Of a DNA stretch of 10,039 bases, positions 1-6,790 are shown piece by piece; position 1 is the stretch's first letter; each line of letters opens with the position of its first letter. The notes under the pieces are model-generated. The model saw only the letters and a program-made list of their open reading frames with translations. It searched no databases and had not been told where the DNA came from. The position numbers and the translations under genes were made by a program. The DNA comes from CAYLOP01 sp964385305 (GTDB lineage Bacteria; Chloroflexota; Anaerolineae; Anaerolineales; E44-bin32), in the NCBI GenBank assembly GCA_964385305.1, contig CAYLOP010000112.1:1-10039 (forward strand). Direction: 5' to 3'.

Positions 1-140
1 TCCCACGAAAGAGAGAAAACCACATCCTATCCTACTCTTTAGGCTACCTGTCATCCTCTTCCCTGATCACAACCAAACAACATTCTACCCGATTGGAACA
101 GTCCTCACGCTCCGTGAACTTCAAAATCCATCCAAACCGC
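1..140. other. Intergenic or edge stretch with no supported gene
   Basis: This stretch lies downstream of the pgeF stop. A short imperfect hairpin can be drawn on the minus strand just after the stop (TCACG/CGTGA arms around GAG), but no T-run follows, so I do not call a terminator. A minus-strand ATG at 25–23 opens a frame of eight codons that runs off the window edge. That is too little to support a gene. Confidence 0.5.
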
Positions 141-923
141 TTACTCCCTCAACGCCATCAACGCTCCAAACCGCCCTGTTTTACCATGTTCACGGCGATG
201 TGAAAACCAATCCTCCACATGACAGGCGGTGCAAATTCCAGCTACTTCAATGGAACGCACCCCACAACTCTCCAGAATTTCTTCATTGGCAGACCATAGG
301 TTGAAATGCGTCCGTCCATCCCTTACTTGGATGTGACGGCCAGCCTGTCTCCCAAATGCCTTCTCTACCAAAGCTACAACATCCGATCCCACTACGTAGT
401 GGTCGGGTCCGATGGAAGGACCAATCCCTGCTTGCAGGTCATGTGGGTCGGTATGGTAGGCTTCGATCATCGCCTCGACAGCCGCCCGCACAGTTCCTCG
501 CACGGTGCCCATCCACCCTGCGTGCACCAACCCAATTGCTTGCCGGGCAGGATCGTATAGCATGATCGGCACGCAATCCGCGAAACGCATGAACAAGGTC
601 ACCTTTGAATTATCGGTGATGATCGCATCCGCTTGGGGGGGACTTCGGTTTGCGCGCGGGGCTCTCGCTTGAACCACCGCCGCAGAATGGACCTGCCATA
701 CATCATAGATGGAGTCCAAATCTCGGTCAGAAGCACGAAAGGAGCGTTGGCGATTCTCCACCACGCGCCCAGCGTCGTCGCCGACGGTGCCGCCAACATT
801 TAGCGAACGCCAAGGATCCGGGCTCACACCCCCATGACGGGTATAGATCGCTTGGATAACGCGGGGGAAAGTCAAGGATTCAAATTGATAAAAACGGAGG
901 GATTCATGCTGCCGGAAGGGCAT
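141..923 (-). CDS. pgeF: Peptidoglycan editing factor PgeF (YfiH/YlmD, laccase-domain family)
   Basis: A 260-residue protein, the usual length for this family and apparently complete. The family was first described as laccase-like 'polyphenol oxidase'. E. coli YfiH has since been shown to be an amidase that removes wrongly incorporated residues from cytoplasmic peptidoglycan precursors. The three metal/catalytic positions are present in their usual contexts: His79 in QVHS, Cys117 in FADCVPIMLYDP and His134 in HAGWMGTVRG. Also visible are the conserved GIGPSIGP stretch (about 167–173), the NLWSANEE motif (208–215) and the C-terminal CT...WFSHRRE...TGRFGAL block. There is no signal peptide or membrane segment, as expected for a cytoplasmic enzyme. 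The ATG at 923 is chosen because an in-frame stop lies four codons upstream (935–933); its ribosome-binding site is weak. The gene follows the glutaredoxin–DUF2085 gene by 67 bases on the same strand with no clear terminator between, so read-through is likely. A role specific to the upstream redox genes is not implied. Confidence 0.93.
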   Translation of the reverse strand: MPFRQHESLRFYQFESLTFPRVIQAIYTRHGGVSPDPWRSLNVGGTVGDDAGRVVENRQRSFRASDRDLDSIYDVWQVHSAAVVQARAPRANRSPPQADAIITDNSKVTLFMRFADCVPIMLYDPARQAIGLVHAGWMGTVRGTVRAAVEAMIEAYHTDPHDLQAGIGPSIGPDHYVVGSDVVALVEKAFGRQAGRHIQVRDGRTHFNLWSANEEILESCGVRSIEVAGICTACHVEDWFSHRREHGKTGRFGALMALRE

Positions 924-990
924 GCACCGAGTTTACCATGGAGCATTCACACCGGCCAGGGGAGAAGTGTCGAGAGAGATGATTGGCCTG

Positions 991-1965
991 TCAACCTTGC
1001 GAAGTGGTGCCGAGCGGGAAGCGTGCGCTTGATAATTTTGTGGTGATGAGAATGCAAATCTCATCCATGCTCTCTTCAACATAGGGGTACGCCATCCAAA
1101 CATTCGTCACACCAAACAGCGCGCCTGTAATGGTTCTTAGAAGAGGAGTGCTCTCCCGAATGAACGTTGATAAAAATGGCAGCGCAGAGAGAAATTGCGA
1201 GCCTCCATCGATTGCAATAGGAAGAATTCCCAATAATAACCACAGTGGAATCGGAAGCGGTTTTAGGTGACCTCTCAATAGACCGAAAAGCAAACCACCG
1301 AGTAAAAGACCACCATAGATGCCAACATCCCTCTGACAAAGACCGACCTTGTAGCCAACTTGCTCGTTGCCAATGAAAGCACGCGATCCCCAGTAGTCAT
1401 CAGGATGGATACCTGTCGATTCGCGGTAGGAATTCAAGGAAGTGTTCGCAATTTCCAGCGGATATGCAGGCTGTTCTCCATAGAGAAACCAAGAGCGGTA
1501 TGCCAACTGGTGGCATAGGGGGGAATAGATCCGATAGATCAAGCTCGCTGGCCGAGTGGCGCCATTTTTCATTAACACCGGCGCTGCGAAAGGAATGCTA
1601 ACATAGAGGAACACGAAGAGGTTAAAAACCGCCAACCAATGACGTGCGAAAAACAAAGCAAGTCGATGCAGCTTGATAGCTTTATCTCGATCCTGGACCG
1701 ATGTGCTTTCCGCAGCGACGCTGCTATCTCGCGCTGCGCCTAGCGCAATTCTGAGATCGGTAGAACTGATGGGCGCGTATAGGGTATAAGGACCGATCTT
1801 GACGACGGGGATCTTCTCACCATAGTGCTTCAGGAGCGATGCATCGGATTGGACGTCAACCTCAACCAGTTGATGGGGGATCTCCGATTGAATCGCCGCA
1901 AGGGCGGCTTTGACCTCGTCGCATGGTGAGCATTCTGGTTTCGCGAATAAGGTTACTCGAATCAT
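991..1965 (-). CDS. Glutaredoxin-like domain fused to a DUF2085 membrane domain
   Basis: A 324-residue two-part protein. Residues 1–75 look like a small glutaredoxin/thioredoxin fold (the DUF836 type), with a redox CxxC at Cys12–Cys15 (PECSPC) and a cis-proline-like KIPVV at 51–55. After a polar linker (about 77–98) the rest is a membrane region with hydrophobic segments near 109–131, 216–231, 239–255 and 274–292. This part matches the DUF2085 pattern: a CHQ motif at 151–153 (SPLCHQLAYRSW), a second conserved cysteine in YKVGLCQRDVGIYGG (Cys210), and IDGGSQ at 252–257. DUF2085 has no established function; the conserved CHQ and Cys suggest metal or redox chemistry, which is inference. The ATG overlaps the stop of the upstream TlpA-like gene by four bases (ATGA), so translational coupling is likely. 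The ribosome-binding site is weak, consistent with that. The CxxC domain should face the cytoplasm if the first helix exits, but topology is not proven. Confidence 0.85.
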   Translation of the reverse strand: MIRVTLFAKPECSPCDEVKAALAAIQSEIPHQLVEVDVQSDASLLKHYGEKIPVVKIGPYTLYAPISSTDLRIALGAARDSSVAAESTSVQDRDKAIKLHRLALFFARHWLAVFNLFVFLYVSIPFAAPVLMKNGATRPASLIYRIYSPLCHQLAYRSWFLYGEQPAYPLEIANTSLNSYRESTGIHPDDYWGSRAFIGNEQVGYKVGLCQRDVGIYGGLLLGGLLFGLLRGHLKPLPIPLWLLLGILPIAIDGGSQFLSALPFLSTFIRESTPLLRTITGALFGVTNVWMAYPYVEESMDEICILITTKLSSARFPLGTTSQG

Positions 1966-2582
1966 ACGTCGATGCCTAATTCCATGAGATAGTGTCCAAG
2001 CTGGTCCTCATTGAGCAACCCAATATGGTAGATCTGAATGATACCATCCACATCGAGAAAGATACTGGTAGGGTAGCCGCGGATGCGATAGAGCTGCTGG
2101 ACTTTCGCGCCAGGGTCGAGCAGCAGTGGGAAGGTTAGTTCTAGGGCTTCGCTATAAGCTCGTACGCTCGAAACCGGTTCATCAAAATTAATGCCCAGCA
2201 CCACAAATTGATCTCGATTGACCCTATTATAGTATCGCTCAAGAATGGGCATTTCCGACTTGCAAGGTCCGCACCATGTCGCCCAGAAGTTGAGCAGTAC
2301 CACCCTTCCACGCAAATCGCTCAATGTAACCTTCTCACCGTTTATGCCGATCAAGGAAAAATCGGGCGTTGGCATTCCAACCACAGGCAGAAAGTTGGTC
2401 TCAGCATCAAGGGATGTCGTGACTGTAGGTGTTATTTCAGCGGGAAGGATGTCAGATGAATGGCTCGGTGGCGATGGAAGGGTCGAAGCTGGTGTGGTTT
2501 CGGACAAGCCAGCCAATAACACATATCCCACACCAAAACCGAAGATCAAGCACGCGATCAAAAGGATCCAGGACCGTCTCAA
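1962..2582 (-). CDS. Membrane-anchored TlpA/ResA-like thiol-disulfide oxidoreductase
   Basis: A 206-residue thioredoxin-fold protein of the TlpA/ResA type. A short positive N-terminus and one hydrophobic segment (about 5–25) form a signal anchor. A Ser/Thr/Pro-rich linker (26–66) follows, then the catalytic domain (68–205). The active site is WCGPC at 103–107 within FWATWCGPCKSEMP, and the cis-proline is in RGYPTS (Pro171). The family keeps exported cysteines reduced, for example on apocytochromes c or on copper-site assembly proteins, using electrons delivered through CcdA; the substrate here cannot be told. The CcdA gene lies 27 bases upstream, which fits this pairing. The start codon is TTG at 2582, and no ATG exists before residue 70, which would delete the anchor. 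The TTG is supported by a GGGAG ribosome-binding site six bases upstream. Its stop overlaps the start of the next gene. Confidence 0.92.
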   Translation of the reverse strand: MRRSWILLIACLIFGFGVGYVLLAGLSETTPASTLPSPPSHSSDILPAEITPTVTTSLDAETNFLPVVGMPTPDFSLIGINGEKVTLSDLRGRVVLLNFWATWCGPCKSEMPILERYYNRVNRDQFVVLGINFDEPVSSVRAYSEALELTFPLLLDPGAKVQQLYRIRGYPTSIFLDVDGIIQIYHIGLLNEDQLGHYLMELGIDV

Positions 2583-2588
2583 CCGATT

Positions 2589-2593
2589 CTCCC
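2589..2593 (-). promoter_or_regulatory. Ribosome-binding site supporting a TTG start for the TlpA-like gene
   Basis: On the minus strand GGGAG lies six bases before the TTG at 2582. It supports a non-ATG start that keeps the N-terminal membrane anchor. Confidence 0.6.
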
Positions 2594-2609
2594 AATCAAC
2601 AGAAAGATC

Positions 2610-3356
2610 TTATAGTCCAAGGGAGGGGATAATCGGAGCGAACTGTGCGAGACGTTCCAACGTCCCGGTGAGTAGCAGGATGCCAATGATCACAAGTAGC
2701 CCGCCCGTTATCAAGGATACGTAGCGAATAAGATTGCTCCTCCGCCGAAGGAGCTCGGTGATTCGCCCAATGCCCAGCGCTGCGAGCAAGAAGGGGATGG
2801 CCATGCCGATCGAATAGGCGATGAGCAGCAGAGCGCCCTCCATCACTTGCCCACCCGCCAGAACGAGTGTATACACTGCACCCAATACCGGTCCTACACA
2901 CGGCGCCCAACCAGCGGAGAAGAAGACACCCATGAGCGCAGAGGAGAAATATCCGAACCTTGGATCAGGCTGAACGTGTCGACGCGTATCATAATCCAGG
3001 AAGGGGATATGGATCACACCCATCGTATGCAAACCGAAAAAGATCACAACCACACCGCCTACGCGTGCAATCCACTGTCGTACGAGGAAATCCCCCAGTA
3101 AGGAGCCGACGGCCCCGATAGCTGCCCCACCTGCGACGAAAACCAGGCTAAAACCTCCAACGAAAGCCAAGCCATGTGAGAATGTAATCCAACGGTTCTT
3201 TACAACGGATCCGCTCGTTGTGACAGATCGACCACTCAAATAACCGACATATGCCGGCACCAAAACCAATACACACGGCGAGAGGAAAGATAGCAGCCCG
3301 GCAAGAGCTGCAATTCCCATTCCATAGGGGCTGAGTGTTACGGGACCAAGATTCAT
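2610..3356 (-). CDS. ccdA: Cytochrome c biogenesis protein CcdA (DsbD-type transmembrane electron carrier)
   Basis: A 248-residue polytopic membrane protein with about six hydrophobic segments (near 13–38, 58–83, 90–112, 136–163, 169–195 and 211–231). This is the usual CcdA size and layout. The two redox cysteines sit in their family contexts: Cys28 in FLSPCVLVLVP at the first helix and Cys153 in GWAPCVGPVLGA at the fourth. CcdA takes electrons from cytoplasmic thioredoxin and passes them across the membrane to exported thioredoxin-like proteins. The very next gene encodes such a protein, so the two very likely work as a pair. The ATG at 3356 is the natural start; a modest AGG-containing ribosome-binding site (ACGAGG) lies about ten bases upstream. 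A probable promoter is found 74–102 bases upstream, in the gap after copA, so this gene is probably the first of its own transcript. No cytochrome c or haem lyase gene is visible in the window. Confidence 0.94.
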   Translation of the reverse strand: MNLGPVTLSPYGMGIAALAGLLSFLSPCVLVLVPAYVGYLSGRSVTTSGSVVKNRWITFSHGLAFVGGFSLVFVAGGAAIGAVGSLLGDFLVRQWIARVGGVVVIFFGLHTMGVIHIPFLDYDTRRHVQPDPRFGYFSSALMGVFFSAGWAPCVGPVLGAVYTLVLAGGQVMEGALLLIAYSIGMAIPFLLAALGIGRITELLRRRSNLIRYVSLITGGLLVIIGILLLTGTLERLAQFAPIIPSLGL

Positions 3357-3429
3357 TACGCGAGAGCCTCGTGTTGAGAAGAAAATACCGTTCAGCGAGA
3401 ACGACGACGCCCCTCAGTCAGCGCCAAGT

Positions 3430-3458
3430 AGCATAACGGATTGGCGATGGTGTGACAA
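3430..3458 (-). promoter_or_regulatory. Probable sigma-70-type promoter for the ccdA redox gene group
   Basis: Read on the minus strand, TTGTCA (3458–3453, five of six matches to the -35 consensus) is followed after exactly 17 bases by TATGCT (3435–3430, four of six matches to the -10). Transcription would start near 3423 and leave an untranslated leader of about 67 bases before the ccdA ATG. It lies in the 137-base gap between copA and ccdA, which otherwise holds no gene. This is consensus matching by eye; the site is well placed but unproven. Confidence 0.45.
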
Positions 3459-3493
3459 GTGCCATGCCTTATGCTTTGCAGGTGGCAATGATC

Positions 3494-5941
3494 TTAGGCA
3501 CGCACCTGATAACCTCGTAAGCGTAAGCTGTTCGTCACCACAAAAATCGAACTGAATGCCATCGCACCGGCTGCAAGCATTGGGTTCAAGTAACCCAAGG
3601 CAGCACTCGGAATAAGCAGGACATTATAGATGAATGCCCAAAAGAGATTCTGCCTGATCGTCCGCAACGTCCCGCGCGAGAGCTCAATCGCACGAGAAAC
3701 ACCGCGCAGATCACCGCTTATGAGCAGAACGGGAGCTGCCGCGATGGCGACATCCGTCCCAGTGCCGATTGCCATGCCAACATCCGCCTGGGCGAGCGCC
3801 GGAGCATCATTGATTCCGTCACCAACCATAGCAACGACTTTGCCGGAATCTTGAAGTCTCCTGATCTCGTCCACTTTGCCACCCGGAAGGACTTCTGCAC
3901 GGACCGTGCTTCGCCCCTCCTTATCTTTCAATTTCATTCCGACACCATTCGCAATCGCTTCCGCTGTTTGGCGATTGTCCCCGGTGATCATGACCACTTC
4001 GAGACCCATTTTCTGTAACGATGCTATTGCTTCTTGGGAACCGTCCTTAAGGGTATCCGCGATCCCTAACAAGCCAATCACTTTCCCCCCTGCAGCGACC
4101 CAAACCGCGGTTTTCGCTCCACGCTGAAGCGCTTCGAAACGGGGCTGAAAACCATCAATAGCAATCCCCTTTTCTTGCAGGAGAGCTTGTGTGCCGACGA
4201 GGACTTCCTGCTCACCAAACTGTGCGATAACCCCGCGTCCCGATACCGACACGAAACGATCTGGATCGTTCAACGGAAGATCGCGTTCTCCAGCGGCAGC
4301 CACAATCGCCTCCCCAAGCGGGTGCTCAGAACCTCTTTCAGCGGAAGCCGCCAGCTGGATGAGTTCATCTTCGCTGCTGCTCTCCTCGCCCAAGAGAATA
4401 TCCGTGACAACCGGTTGGCCTTTGGTCAGCGTCCCGGTTTTATCCAACACCACCGTCGTTATCTGGCCTGCCCGCTCCAGTGCCTCGCTAGACTTATAGA
4501 GAATTCCATAGCGAGTCGCCCGCCCCGTGCCAACCATCACAGCAGTAGGCGTCGCCAAACCCATGGCGCACGGACATGCAATCACCAAGACAGCAACCAT
4601 GTTGATCAGCGCGCGTGTGAAGACCGATAATTCTCCCTGCGGTGGTGCAAAGAAGAACCAACCCATAAACGTGAGAAAAGCGATTGCGATCACCGCTGGC
4701 ACAAAGACGGACGAAACACGATCAGCGAGACGTTGAATCGGCGCCTTGCTCCCTTGCGCCTCCTCCACCAGCCGCACAATTTGTGCAAGCGCGGTCTCTC
4801 TCCCCACCTTTGTGGCCTCAAACTTGATCATCCCCGCTTTGTTCAAGGTCGCGCCGACCACCTCATCGCCCGGACCTTTCTCAACCGGCAACGATTCTCC
4901 CGTAAGCATCGATTCATCAATCGCCGTCCGCCCTGATATGACAACGCCGTCCACGGGGATTTTCTCTCCCGGGCGTACCATGACCAGATCGCCAACGGCG
5001 ACTTCATCCACAGGGATATTATTCTCCTGCCCGTCGCGAATGACGCGCGCTGTTTTCGGGCGTAAGGCGATCAGTTTCTTGATCGCCTCACTCGTACGAC
5101 CTTTCGCGCGCGCTTCGAGATATTTCCCAAGCACAATGAGCGTGATGATGACAGCCGCCGTTTCGAAAAATAAGTGCCCATCCATTACTCCGAACAAGAC
5201 AGGTAGCGAATAGAAATACGCTGCAGATGACCCCATCGCGATGAGGACATCCATGTTGGCCGAACCGTTACGAAGCGATTTGTATGCCCCAACGTAGTAT
5301 TGCCAACCCACATAGAACTGTACGGGGGTTGCCAGGGCAAACATCAGCCAATCCACAAAAGGAGATGCAATGGAGACTGGTAATAGCCCGAGATCCCTCG
5401 ACATCGAGAGGAGAAAAAGCGGCAGTGTGAGCGATATTCCCAGAATGAGCAGACGCCGTTGGCGTTGGATCTCCGCCTCTCGCGCCTGTCGCTCCACATC
5501 CTCCATTTCGCCATCGCCTTCAAGCACACCGAATCCGGCATCTCGAATGGCTTGGCGGATCTCAGCCTGGCTGATCACCGTAGGGATGTATTGCACACGG
5601 ACCTCTTCCGAGGCGACATTGACCGAGATTGTGTGAATCCCGTTCCGTTCACGCAGCGCATTTTCCAACCGTGTTGCATCACTCGCGTCGCTTAGCCGCT
5701 GGAGAGCAATCCTTGCCTCCCCCAGCGCCACGCCATAACCCGCACGTTGAATGCGATCGAAAATGGCTCCCTGGCTGAGCACACTTGGATCGTATTCCAG
5801 GGTGGCTCGCTCCGAGGCGAGGTTGACATTGACAACATATACACCATCGAGTTTCTTCAAATTGCGCTCCACCGTTGCCACACAGTTAGCGCAAGTCATG
5901 CCCGTGATGGGCAAGGTGAGATGTTGACGAGGTTCCGACAT
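3494..5941 (-). CDS. copA: Copper-exporting P1B-type ATPase CopA
   Basis: An 815-residue Cu(I) export ATPase. An N-terminal metal-binding domain (about 8–72) carries GMTCANC (Cys17, Cys20). A second domain of the same fold (about 76–140) aligns without gaps at an offset of 68 residues, but both cysteines are aspartate (Asp85, Asp88). Membrane helices start near 163. Then come the actuator TGES (347–350), the membrane copper site CPC (Cys456, Cys458), the phosphorylation motif DKTGT (Asp500), the nucleotide-domain HP (His540) and GDGIND (707–712). The last two helices carry YN (772–773) and MAFSS (794–798). CPC plus YN plus MxxSS is the signature of the Cu(I)-transporting P1B-1 group, so copper (or silver) is the expected substrate, moved from the cytoplasm outwards. 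The ATG at 5941 has an excellent GGAGAAGGG ribosome-binding site at 5950–5958. The gene follows copZ by 34 bases and should be under CsoR control. Confidence 0.96.
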   Translation of the reverse strand: MSEPRQHLTLPITGMTCANCVATVERNLKKLDGVYVVNVNLASERATLEYDPSVLSQGAIFDRIQRAGYGVALGEARIALQRLSDASDATRLENALRERNGIHTISVNVASEEVRVQYIPTVISQAEIRQAIRDAGFGVLEGDGEMEDVERQAREAEIQRQRRLLILGISLTLPLFLLSMSRDLGLLPVSIASPFVDWLMFALATPVQFYVGWQYYVGAYKSLRNGSANMDVLIAMGSSAAYFYSLPVLFGVMDGHLFFETAAVIITLIVLGKYLEARAKGRTSEAIKKLIALRPKTARVIRDGQENNIPVDEVAVGDLVMVRPGEKIPVDGVVISGRTAIDESMLTGESLPVEKGPGDEVVGATLNKAGMIKFEATKVGRETALAQIVRLVEEAQGSKAPIQRLADRVSSVFVPAVIAIAFLTFMGWFFFAPPQGELSVFTRALINMVAVLVIACPCAMGLATPTAVMVGTGRATRYGILYKSSEALERAGQITTVVLDKTGTLTKGQPVVTDILLGEESSSEDELIQLAASAERGSEHPLGEAIVAAAGERDLPLNDPDRFVSVSGRGVIAQFGEQEVLVGTQALLQEKGIAIDGFQPRFEALQRGAKTAVWVAAGGKVIGLLGIADTLKDGSQEAIASLQKMGLEVVMITGDNRQTAEAIANGVGMKLKDKEGRSTVRAEVLPGGKVDEIRRLQDSGKVVAMVGDGINDAPALAQADVGMAIGTGTDVAIAAAPVLLISGDLRGVSRAIELSRGTLRTIRQNLFWAFIYNVLLIPSAALGYLNPMLAAGAMAFSSIFVVTNSLRLRGYQVRA

Positions 5942-5975
5942 GTTTCAAACCCTTCTCCGCTTTGTGCGTCTTGGA

Positions 5976-6182
5976 TCACTGCACAGGTGGATAATTGAGC
6001 TCTGTCAGCAGTTCAACGATATCTTGCTCCGCAGCAGGAGGCCCATATTCCACAAGCACCGTCTTGTCCATAGCGGAAGCTTGAACCTTGGTTACGCCCT
6101 CCAGCTCACCAAGCTCAGTCTCGATGGTTCGAACGCAATGACCACATGAGATATTCGGTACAGAATAGGTTACAGACGACAT
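5976..6182 (-). CDS. copZ: Copper chaperone CopZ (heavy-metal-associated domain)
   Basis: A 68-residue single heavy-metal-associated domain, the size typical of Atx1/CopZ chaperones that bind Cu(I) in the cytoplasm and hand it to CopA. The metal site is CGHC (Cys13, Cys16) in VPNISCGHCVRTIE. The later GVTKVQAS and VEYGPPA stretches match the second and third strands of the fold. A longer frame begins at a TTG at 6218, with an in-frame ATG at 6197 as another choice. I prefer the ATG at 6182 because GGAGG lies eight bases before it and the protein then starts right at the first strand. The gene sits 32 bases after csoR and 34 before copA, so the three form one operon. Confidence 0.92.
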   Translation of the reverse strand: MSSVTYSVPNISCGHCVRTIETELGELEGVTKVQASAMDKTVLVEYGPPAAEQDIVELLTELNYPPVQ

Positions 6183-6190
6183 TGATCCAT

Positions 6191-6195
6191 CCTCC
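6191..6195 (-). promoter_or_regulatory. Ribosome-binding site fixing the copZ start at 6182
   Basis: GGAGG on the minus strand, eight bases before the ATG at 6182. It overlaps the upstream ATG at 6197–6195, which argues against that ATG and against the TTG at 6218 as real starts. Confidence 0.65.
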
Positions 6196-6214
6196 ATTTT
6201 AACGTTATTGGATA

Positions 6215-6484
6215 TCAAACCTTAGATGCCATTTCGTAGACTTCCGCGATTTCTTTGAGCACACGCTCGCGCTGCGCCGCATCTTCCCCTCGCACAGCGG
6301 TAATGAGACAGGAGTTGAGGTGGTCGCTGAGTATCTTCGCACTCACCTTTCCCAACGCAGCCTGAACGGCTTGTATCTGTCGGATGACGTCAATGCAATA
6401 CGCGTCGTTCCCTACCATCCTCTCGACGCCACGAACGTGACCCGCAATATTTTTTAGCCTGCGCAGGATATCTTCATTCTCCAT
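6215..6484 (-). CDS. csoR: Copper-sensing repressor CsoR
   Basis: An 89-residue all-helical regulator of the CsoR/RcnR (DUF156) family, which bind DNA as tetramers and let go when the metal binds. The opening ILRRLKNIAGHVRGVERM helix is typical. The Cu(I) ligand triad Cys–His–Cys is present: Cys30 in YCIDV, His55 and Cys59 in HLNSC, numbered from the ATG at 6484. The spacings of 25 and 4 residues equal those of the characterised Mycobacterium tuberculosis CsoR (Cys36, His61, Cys65). This separates it from formaldehyde-sensing FrmR and nickel/cobalt-sensing RcnR relatives. A TTG at 6490 could add two residues; I prefer the ATG at 6484, which has AAAGG about seven bases upstream. The gene is first in the csoR–copZ–copA operon, and a GC-rich palindrome lies directly upstream, so autoregulation is expected. 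Confidence 0.94.
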   Translation of the reverse strand: MENEDILRRLKNIAGHVRGVERMVGNDAYCIDVIRQIQAVQAALGKVSAKILSDHLNSCLITAVRGEDAAQRERVLKEIAEVYEMASKV

Positions 6485-6498
6485 CGCCAAGCCTTTCT

Positions 6499-6517
6499 GC
6501 CCCCCTCCCAGGGGGGC
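6499..6517. promoter_or_regulatory. CsoR operator: GC-rich palindrome overlapping the transcription start
   Basis: A perfect inverted repeat with seven-base arms, GCCCCCC and GGGGGGC, around a five-base spacer TCCCA. A second, overlapping inverted repeat (CCCAG/CTGGG, 6507–6521) shares the same bases. CsoR-family operators are characteristically G/C-tract palindromes of this kind next to AT-rich flanks. It lies seven bases downstream of the TATAAT and so covers the expected transcription start; CsoR binding here would block csoR–copZ–copA until Cu(I) rises. The assignment comes from position and shape. Confidence 0.78.
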
Positions 6518-6524
6518 TGGGTAT

Positions 6525-6553
6525 ATTATACTATATTTCTCATAATTATCTAA
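6525..6553 (-). promoter_or_regulatory. Promoter of the csoR–copZ–copA operon
   Basis: On the minus strand a perfect TATAAT (6530–6525) lies about 41 bases before the csoR ATG. The -35 at the right distance (17 bases) is TTAGAT (6553–6548), a poor match. An alternative pair, TATAGT with TTTAAT, overlaps it five bases further upstream. The start would fall near 6518, at the edge of the operator. The perfect -10 gives good support; the -35 does not. Confidence 0.6.
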
Positions 6554-6616
6554 TTAAAGAGTCGACCACATAACGTCGAGCCGTACTGGAGAAACCAACT
6601 TTGAATGTGAATTGGC

Positions 6617-6664
6617 TATTAAACAAAAAGGCAGAAGCGTGGTTCACACGTGCGCTTCTGCCTT
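6617..6664 (-). terminator. Rho-independent terminator of the pentapeptide–binding-protein gene
   Basis: A perfect 12-base stem, AAGGCAGAAGCG (6628–6639) and CGCTTCTGCCTT (6653–6664), encloses a 13-base loop. Read on the minus strand, the stem is followed at once by TTTTTGTTT, the classic U-tract. Read on the plus strand there is no T-run after the stem, so termination is one-way. It lies about 125 bases after the TAG of the fusion gene and before the csoR promoter, insulating the copper operon. Confidence 0.9.
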
Positions 6665-6718
6665 CACAGATATAACGCAGTCATGCGGCGTACAAGTTGC
6701 CTCATATCACCTGTTGCT

Positions 6719-6741
6719 CCAGATTAGGTTGTCCCATCTGG
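6719..6741. repeat. Small inverted repeat in the 3' untranslated region of the fusion gene
   Basis: Six-base perfect arms, CCAGAT (6719–6724) and ATCTGG (6736–6741), with an 11-base loop. No T-run follows on either strand. It may be a minor RNA hairpin between the stop codon and the terminator, or chance. Confidence 0.3.
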
Positions 6742-6790
6742 CTAAACGCGGAATCTAACCACACCTCTCGCAACTACATCCCGCGTCGAT

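Larger units (their letters stand above)
6485..6790. other. 306-base intergenic region between the pentapeptide fusion gene and csoR
   Basis: No coding region is supported here. In minus-strand order it holds a small hairpin (6741–6719), a strong intrinsic terminator for the upstream fusion gene (6664–6617), a short inverted repeat (TCGAC/GTCGA at 6562–6579), an AT-rich promoter with TATAAT (6530–6525), and the CsoR operator palindrome (6517–6499) just before csoR. Confidence 0.8.

Noticed and set aside
1..25. Minus-strand ATG at 25 opening a frame (MWFSLFRG) to the window edge
   Set aside because: Only eight complete codons are visible and the ribosome-binding site is poor. The hydrophobic/basic start is compatible with several families, so no call is justified.
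141..923. A copper-dependent laccase working with the adjacent copper operon
   Set aside because: The family name suggests it, but the His/Cys/His site and overall pattern are those of PgeF, a peptidoglycan-editing enzyme. Proximity to copA is about 2.5 kb with three redox genes between.
3452..3490. Hairpin after copA (TGCCA-CCT/AGG-TGGCA with a two-base bulge) as a terminator
   Set aside because: The stem is short and bulged, it is not followed by a T-run, and it abuts the ccdA -35 element.
4175..5213. Several plus-strand open frames across the copA region
   Set aside because: They are antisense to a well-conserved ATPase with all its motifs, have no recognisable domains, and overlap one another.
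6183..6218. N-terminal extension of CopZ from the TTG at 6218 (12 extra residues)
   Set aside because: The extension includes the GGAGG ribosome-binding site for the ATG at 6182 and adds residues outside the conserved fold.
6562..6579. Inverted repeat TCGAC/GTCGA upstream of the csoR promoter as a second regulator site
   Set aside because: Five-base arms with an eight-base loop are common by chance, and no regulator with such a site is known to me in this setting.
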